Origin: Lachnospiraceae bacterium
GTDB taxonomy: Bacteria; Bacillota; Clostridia; Lachnospirales; Lachnospiraceae
DNA: 7,166 bases
Assembly (NCBI GenBank): GCA_021204285.1
Contig: JAJPZP010000225.1
Coordinates: 1 to 7,166 of the forward strand
Reading direction: 5' to 3'
Part shown: positions 1 through 5,800 of the stretch, piece after piece
Layout: the number at the start of each line of letters is the position of its first letter
How positions within the stretch are numbered: the first letter of the stretch is position 1
Made by a program: the position numbers and the translations under genes
Notes under the pieces: model-generated
The model's database searches: none
The model's input: only the letters and a program-made list of their open reading frames with translations
What the model was told of the DNA's origin: nothing

Positions 1-2
1 GA

Positions 3-1940
3 AGTATGCTGGAGGCGGGATACCGTTTTTCCTATATTACCGGGTGTTATCTGAACGGGCGGGAGCTGCCGGACTGGGTCTATGAGGCGCTGGAGCAGAG
101 TGAGTATGTGGATCTCTATGGCGTGTCAGCTCTCTCTGACGAGGATGGCGTCCCTTCCTCACTGACTTCCGCCGGGATCGGCTCCCTGGGAGGAAGTGCG
201 CTCGGCGTGATTCCCTCTCTGGGAAGCAGCAAAAGTCATGATAAGGTGGTGCAGCTCTATGCGAAGGATAACAGCGGAGTCCGCTATACCGCTTTCTGTG
301 CTCTGTACGGCGGTTCTTACAGGACAGGCTGGCATTACGAGCAGGTGGACTATTCGTCAATCATCGCGCCGAACGGGACAGCTCTCAGCAGTTATCAGTA
401 CAATCTGATCAAGTGCGTGGTGAATTGTTTTCTGAAGACTACGAAGCAGCAGTCCCACGATTACGCGGCGACGCAGCTCGCGATCTGGTATATCATCAAC
501 AACATGCCGGATGACAGCGTCTATTTTGACATTGACGAGGCCTGGACAAATAGCGGAATCAGCGAGGCGGCGGGGAAGATATACGGCGGCGATGCGAGTT
601 ATGTCTATGGAGCCTTAAGTACATTCTCCAACGCGATCAATCATTACATGGACGGGATTCTGGATTTTGATGATTTTACCAATGTAAGCGGTATTGATTA
701 TTACCCGGGCAGCCATGCAGAGCTTTACTTCTGGGCCTGCCCGGCACAGGGAAATGCCCAGTGGATCATCACCTGGAGCATTGGCTCTTCTTCAGCATCT
801 ACGGTGACGAGAGAGCTGACGATTCCCTATATCGACAGTCATGAACTGGAGAAGAAGGCCTCCGCGCAGTATCGTGTGGAGATCACAAAGGAGAGCATTA
901 TCACAAATGAGCTTCTGGAGGATATTTCGTTTCAGGTGACGGAGAGTGAAGTCTCCGGCCAGGGGATGGATGCGGATGTAAAGCCCTCGGGCGGCAGCCA
1001 TCAGACCGAACTTACGACAGATGCGGATGGCTATGCATATACGACTTTTGTGCATGAGCACACTTTCCGGGAATCCTACAGCCAGTATATGACGGCACCC
1101 GGGGAGGAGACGGATCAGAGTACCTATGAGTCCCTGTGGACAGAGGCGCTCGCGGCGGCAGCTGCGCTGAGCGACGGCGATGTGCTGGCCGTGTCCTATA
1201 TGGGAAATTCTGTTGAACTCACAGCAGAAGAGATGGAAGCGATCTATGAGGCACAGCAGGGCGTTTTCACGCAGTCGAAGGATTCTGCACAGAGTACGCT
1301 GAATGAGCAGTATGATTCCTATATGTCACGTACCTACCGTTATACCGTCACGGAGCTCGACCAGTATACGCGGGGGAGCGCCACAGATTCTAATGGAAGG
1401 ACGCTTGCAGAGGTCACGCTGCCACTGGCCGGATATCGCAGGGATGTGAGCGGCGCGACGACAGCCGGAAGCTATTCGCAGATCGTTTCCAGCGGAGGAA
1501 CGATGACGGTCGGTGGAAAGAACGACAGCGATTCCGGGACATCGAACACGAATGTCACGGACGAGCCGTGGTACAATCAGATTTTTATCAACAAGACGGA
1601 TCTGGAGAGTGGCTCGCAGATTCTCTATGATACGGAGTTTGAGATTTACGAATATTATCAGTGGACAGCCCAGGTGACCGCACAGAAAAAGACGCTGTAC
1701 CCATCGATGCTTCTGAACAGCCTGATAAGGGAAAAGGGCTCGGCGCTTCTGACGGAGCTGATTGCGGCGGCGAAACTGATTGTGACAGATGAGAGCGGAC
1801 ATGAGTATGAAAGCTGGGAGCTGGATGTGGCGAAGCTGGTGGACAATCTGGCGACGCCTTCCGACTATGCGCTGTCCTGTACACTCACGGCAGCCGGGGA
1901 TTATCTGGCGCGGCTGGAGATCACTTTTGACAGCAGTTAG
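3..1940 (+). CDS. Giant thioester/SpaA-type surface adhesin, N-terminal part (5' end missing, ends at in-frame TAG)
   Basis: This is the N-terminal part of a secreted adhesin. The frame is already open at the window edge. The ATG at 6 is only its first Met: there is no signal peptide after it and no spaced ribosome binding site before it, so the real start lies upstream. In order the segment holds an acidic Gly/Ser-rich lead (residues 1-75), a thioester domain (about 76-264, Cys98 and Gln157), a CnaB-like module with a helical insert (about 285-480), a Gly/Ser/Thr/Asn linker (481-522) and the beginning of a second module, with Lys530 in an INKTDLESG strand. The frame stops at TAG 1938-1940 in the middle of that second module, with no E-box, LPxTG-like motif or membrane segment before it. 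The same frame continues with the missing half of the module. I therefore read this as a piece of a larger gene, not a complete protein. Confidence that it codes is very high; confidence that it ends here in nature is low. Confidence 0.93.
   Translation, partial: SMLEAGYRFSYITGCYLNGRELPDWVYEALEQSEYVDLYGVSALSDEDGVPSSLTSAGIGSLGGSALGVIPSLGSSKSHDKVVQLYAKDNSGVRYTAFCALYGGSYRTGWHYEQVDYSSIIAPNGTALSSYQYNLIKCVVNCFLKTTKQQSHDYAATQLAIWYIINNMPDDSVYFDIDEAWTNSGISEAAGKIYGGDASYVYGALSTFSNAINHYMDGILDFDDFTNVSGIDYYPGSHAELYFWACPAQGNAQWIITWSIGSSSASTVTRELTIPYIDSHELEKKASAQYRVEITKESIITNELLEDISFQVTESEVSGQGMDADVKPSGGSHQTELTTDADGYAYTTFVHEHTFRESYSQYMTAPGEETDQSTYESLWTEALAAAAALSDGDVLAVSYMGNSVELTAEEMEAIYEAQQGVFTQSKDSAQSTLNEQYDSYMSRTYRYTVTELDQYTRGSATDSNGRTLAEVTLPLAGYRRDVSGATTAGSYSQIVSSGGTMTVGGKNDSDSGTSNTNVTDEPWYNQIFINKTDLESGSQILYDTEFEIYEYYQWTAQVTAQKKTLYPSMLLNSLIREKGSALLTELIAAAKLIVTDESGHEYESWELDVAKLVDNLATPSDYALSCTLTAAGDYLARLEITFDSS
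231..797 (+). other. Thioester domain (TED / TQXA type)
   Basis: This domain (residues about 76-264) should carry an internal Cys-Gln thioester that reacts with an amine on a host protein and ties the bacterium to it covalently. The two reactive residues are visible. Cys98 (TGT 297-299) sits in the motif TAFCALYGG after a VVQLYAKDNSGVRY strand. Gln157 (CAG 474-476) sits in ATQLAIWYI, which matches the TQxAIW signature that gave the TQXA family its name. The spacing of 59 residues between them, the helical middle part and the closing FWACPAQGNAQWIITW strand all fit the family. Extra cysteines (137, 141, 245) are less usual. As is typical, the domain lies N-terminal to the stalk modules, where it would be displayed at the far tip. 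The thioester itself is inferred from the motifs; it is not shown by the sequence. Confidence 0.88.
858..1445 (+). other. Module D1: CnaB/SpaA-like domain with helical insertion
   Basis: This is the first stalk module after the thioester domain (residues about 285-480). Its first strand reads YRVEITKES with Lys295 as the likely cross-linking Lys. A typical TTDADGYAYTTF turn and strand follows at 336-348. The E-box-like strand is YRYTVTELD with Glu450. Between these lies an Ala/Glu/Gln-rich stretch (about 372-440) that should be helical rather than beta, which makes the module longer than the usual 90-120 residues. I do not see a clear acceptor Asn in the last strand, so the presence of an isopeptide bond in D1 is uncertain. 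Confidence 0.65.
1446..1574 (+). other. Low-complexity Gly/Ser/Thr/Asn linker between D1 and D2
   Basis: Residues 481-523 are almost free of large hydrophobics and rich in Gly, Ser, Thr, Asn and Asp (for example SSGGTMTVGGKNDSDSGTS). This is a flexible hinge between the tip domains and the rest of the stalk. A similar Ser/Gly lead precedes the thioester domain (residues 50-75). Confidence 0.7.
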
Positions 1941-2882
1941 GATCTCAGCGCGGCGGATACCCTGCGCTATACCGCAGCGGAGCTGACAGAGACGGAGCAG
2001 GGCGTGTATCAGCTTCTGGCCGCGGTAGAACATCAGATTTCCATCAGTGAGACGGAAATACTGGGATCCGGAGCGATGCGCTACACAACTGCGGACGGCG
2101 GGATGATATCCTATGAAATCAACACGGAGAGCGGACTCTGGCAATATGTGTACACCGACGTGGAGGGAACGAAAAGCATCTACACCGCGCAGGATGACAG
2201 CGCGCGTGTCGAATATATTTCTGATGCCGCGGTTTTTGTTTATGAGAGTGTGGAGGATACGGGAATTACCCTGTATTCGGATGACGGAGTATCCTACACG
2301 GGCGAAGGAAACGGCCTTGATTTTGTGGCCGTTGATACAGGTGAGGACGGTTCTGTGACACTCTACTATTACAGCGGGACAATCCTTGCGGACGGCACTT
2401 ATCACTACGACAATGCCTTTTCCGTTTCAGCCAGCCAGCTGACGGTTGCGGAACGGGATTACAGCATGGCGGCTGACCCGGACGATTATACGACCTGGGG
2501 ACAGGCGAATTATGAGATCGTGCGTGTAACGGCGGATATCGCGAAGGAGATGGGCTGGACGGATTCCGTGATCGGTATGTACACCGTGCACCGGATCTCG
2601 GTGACGGATCAGTATTGCGGGACGAATTTCAGCCCGGCAACAGATACAGATACCGGTGAAAGCTATGGCTATGACAGCTACGGGACGCTCTACTATACGC
2701 AGTCCAATCAGGGGCGTTTCTGTATCGTGGAAAAGAGCGCTCCTGCGGATGAGGAGCGAAATGGCTATCTGGGAAATTACAGTGACCGGGATGAGACAGG
2801 AGAACAGGCCAGCACGGAGAAGCTGGTGCACTACCTGAATCTTTGTGAGGATACGAACCAGTATGCCACCTATATGCTGACG
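1575..2882 (+). other. Module D2: SpaA-like domain with a long insertion, split by the TAG
   Basis: The module opens with NQIFINKTDLESG (Lys530, AAG 1593-1595) and a LYDTEFEIYEY strand, a classic SpaA first hairpin. It closes with the E-box GRFCIVEKSAP (Glu909, GAA 2730-2732) far downstream. The 380-residue gap between Lys and E-box is several times the normal distance, so a large extra region (roughly 1660-2240) is inserted in the loop after the second strand. The TAG at 1938 lies inside this insert. Because the two diagnostic halves of one fold lie on opposite sides of the stop in the same frame, the module is direct evidence that the stop interrupts what was, or still is, one polypeptide. 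Confidence 0.75.
1938..1940 (+). other. In-frame TAG interrupting the adhesin gene
   Basis: TAG sits between the codons for FDSS and DLSAADTL. It is the only stop codon in this frame between 3 and 7166. Coding style, composition and the unfinished module D2 carry straight across it without a change of frame. CAG is by far the preferred Gln codon of the gene, and one C-to-T change in CAG gives TAG, so a lost Gln is the simplest explanation. GAG, AAG, TGG, TCG, TTG, TAC and TAT are the other one-step sources. I cannot tell from the sequence alone whether it is a real mutation, a sequencing error or a recoded codon. Confidence 0.95.
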
Positions 2883-5800
2883 GACGGCTACGAGAATTAT
2901 GAAGACGTTTATTATACGAGTTATGAGGAGAGGCAGGATGAGCTGCTGCACTTTGTGGGAACGACGATCAATGCGGACAGTTTTGATGACAATCTCTCCT
3001 CTGCATCGAACATTACATATTATGGGACCTGCACGGATACTGAGATCAACTATCATTCATATGCGGGAGAGGATGCCGCCGTGCTGAATGCCAGAAGTGG
3101 TTTCCATGGCCGGGATTTTCTGCAGGTGGGAGAAGTCGTCTGTGACGGTTCCGGACAGGAAGCGGCGGCGCGCAGCGGCCACACGCAGGAGAGCGTGAGC
3201 AATGCGATGGAGTATTCCTTCATCGATGAGCGCGGTTATGCGTATCTGAGTTTCTCCAAGCAGGATGCAGAGGCGGAGCGTTATGTGTACGGAGACCTCG
3301 CGGAAGCTTATGAGGATGGCACAGATCACGGAGATGCGGGACTCGATGGAGCCGTCTATTCCCTCTACGTGTCGGAGGAAAATACGTTTGAGGTGCAATA
3401 TCTGGAAGGCGTGCTGGACGGGACGCTCTTCTGGGCGCAGCCGCTCACCTCGGGCGGATATCGTATCATATATGACGGCGATGAGGATCGTTCCGCCTTC
3501 ACGGATTGCGGGACGAATGCGTATCAGGATTATCCACATGCCTGTCTCAGCGAAGGGAAGCTCTGTTTCGATTACACAGACAGTGATTCCGGGTATGTGA
3601 GTGTCGAGGAAAAGAGCGTTTTCTACAGTGGAATCCGTCACCCGGACGGTATGTACGGCGGCGCGAAGCACGACGGCTGGTTTGCGGTGCTCGAGGAGCA
3701 GCAGGTCTTTGTGGATACGGATGAAGACGGCTATGCGGATAGCTGGACGCAGCAGGATGTGATGCTGCAGGCAGGGGCGAAGGTCGCGAGCGCCATGATC
3801 GAGGACGGAGAATTCGAGATGAACGGGCTGTACCTCGGTGAGTATGACCTGGTCGAGGAAATCCGTACTTCGGTTGTTCTTTATTCGACAAACAATGATG
3901 ACGAGGAGTGTATGGAAACACACTGGCTCTCCTTTGCACCCGGTTATCTGGCAGCGACGGATGAGGACGGAAATGCGGTGAAGTATCATTATTCTTTCCG
4001 TTATGAGGATGAAATGCAGGATGGCGAGCCTGTCAGAGCGGAGCAGATCTACCGCAGGAATGAGACGGATGGCGTGTCGGAGCAGCAGGTCATCAAGGCC
4101 GGTTTTCAGATCCGTAAGCTTACGACCGGAGGGGAGAGTGCGTCCTCCGGCAATACGGCTGGTACGGCGCTTGAGGGGGCAGGTTTTACGGTCTATCTTC
4201 TCTCGGAGCTGAGTCTTATAAAAGATGGGACGATCGCGCCGGCCTGGAGTGAGGACGAGGGCAATCAGCTGGTGAAGGATAACATGCTTGTCGCCCTTAT
4301 GGATGAGTCGGACAATTTCGTCGGCTATCAGTATACAAAGTCTTATATCACGGAAAATCAGCCCTTTACAGAAAAATATGGCAGTGACTATGAACTTGCG
4401 GACGTCAACTGTCTGGTCTATATAGCGGGGCATGGCTACTATTATATGGAAGACATTCTGGCCGCCTATCGCAATCTCTATTACACCAATGAGACCGGAA
4501 AATGGGATTTTTCCGGGGAGGAGCAGGCGATTGCGCGGATGTATGAGAATGACGGTACAGAGGTGGCGGAGATCAATGCAGACTATGCGTATAAATCCAA
4601 TCATCTGAACGGCGGTTCGCCCTGCGAGTGGTACGGTGTGAACGGTATTTCAGAAGGCTGGGTTCCCACCGGCATGGAAAAGGAATACCGCCTGTCGGAA
4701 ATCTTTACGAATCACTATGGAAATCTGAGATCGCCGGAACTCCCGTGGGGCGCCTATCTGGTGGTTGAGACGACAACGCCGGAGGATGTATTTACGGTAG
4801 AACCGATGTTTGTGACGGTTTCCGACTCTTCAACAAGTGAAAACCGGGCAAAATCCGTGGCGCAGACGGATGCAAGCATTGTGGCTTCGCTCGTCCTCGT
4901 CAAGCGGGACGCGCAGTCCGGGCAGGCCGTGGCGCAGTCTGGCATCTCTTTCCGGATCTGGGATTATCAGAACAATCAGTATGTGTCCAGGTACCTTCTT
5001 GGACCGAATGGGGAGCTTTCGATGATTGCGCAGCGTGTGTTTACGACCGATGAGAGCGGACGGCTGAACGCGGTGGCTTCGCTGGAGGCCGGATCCTATC
5101 GCCTGGAGGAGGTGAACGCGCCGGAGGGATATTACAATTCCTATCTGGATTATGGGATTGGCGCCGTAGACTTTGAAGTGACGACGGACCGCCGGTATCA
5201 GGCGTCCGGCATCGTTTCTTCGGGAAATCTGGACTATCTCTATATTGGTGAGACGATGTACGACGATGAGGTGGTCGGGAAGCTGAGTATCCTCAAGACC
5301 GGCGAGGTACTGGTTGATTACAGCGAGACGGAGACGGGCTTCGGTGAGGATGAGTCGGCGATGAATTTCGTCTATGAGGAGCGTCCTCTGGCGGATGCGG
5401 TCTATGAGATCACGGCCGCGGAGGATATCCCGACGCAGGACGGCAATGGTTACTGGTTCCGCGAGGGCGATGTGGTTGCGACTGTGACGACTGGTGAGGA
5501 AGGGGAATATGTCTCCTTCGCCCCCAATTATCGCACGGCGGAAGACGCAGGCGGTGGGAGCTATGATTACACCTATTATTATGGTTCCGGCACATCGCTT
5601 ACCGGGACAAGGGAGTACGGCGGAGAACAGTTTTCGAGCAGCGGCGGCGTCGCGAATGCCTGGATCGCCGGGCGGATGAGTGAGCTGGATCAGGCGCTGT
5701 ACGGAATCCCGGCCTATACAGATGAGACAGTGTATCCAAACACCTATTATAAAGAACAGACGCAGCAGATCCTGCGCTGCTATTATCGTGCGGGCGCCTC

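Noticed and set aside
6..8. ATG at 6 as the real gene start
   Set aside because: The frame is already open at the window edge, no signal peptide follows although the protein must be exported, and no properly spaced ribosome binding site precedes it.
1938..1940. Genome-wide reassignment of TAG to an amino acid
   Set aside because: Only one TAG occurs in about 2,388 codons, while Gln is otherwise encoded by many CAG codons. A reassigned code would be expected to use TAG more often. Occasional suppression remains possible.
1962..1977. Small hairpin (CTGCG / CGCAG, six-base loop) 21 bases after the TAG as a readthrough or terminator signal
   Set aside because: Five base pairs with no extension and no T run is within chance for coding DNA of this composition. 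It has no known readthrough context around the TAG.
1789..1986. Short + strand frames offset by one base (for example 1789-1986, 2113-2358, 3265-3600, 4003-4212, 6838-7023)
   Set aside because: They overlap the adhesin frame completely, have Arg/Met/Ser-rich low-information products and no ribosome binding context that would support them.
3057..4604. Long open frame on the - strand (515 codons), with others at 1326-2405, 2427-3056 and 6012-6581
   Set aside because: They lie codon-for-codon opposite the adhesin frame. They are open only because that gene rarely uses TTA, CTA and TCA. Their products are rich in Ile, Arg and His and show no domain. They end exactly at rare TCA codons of the sense gene.
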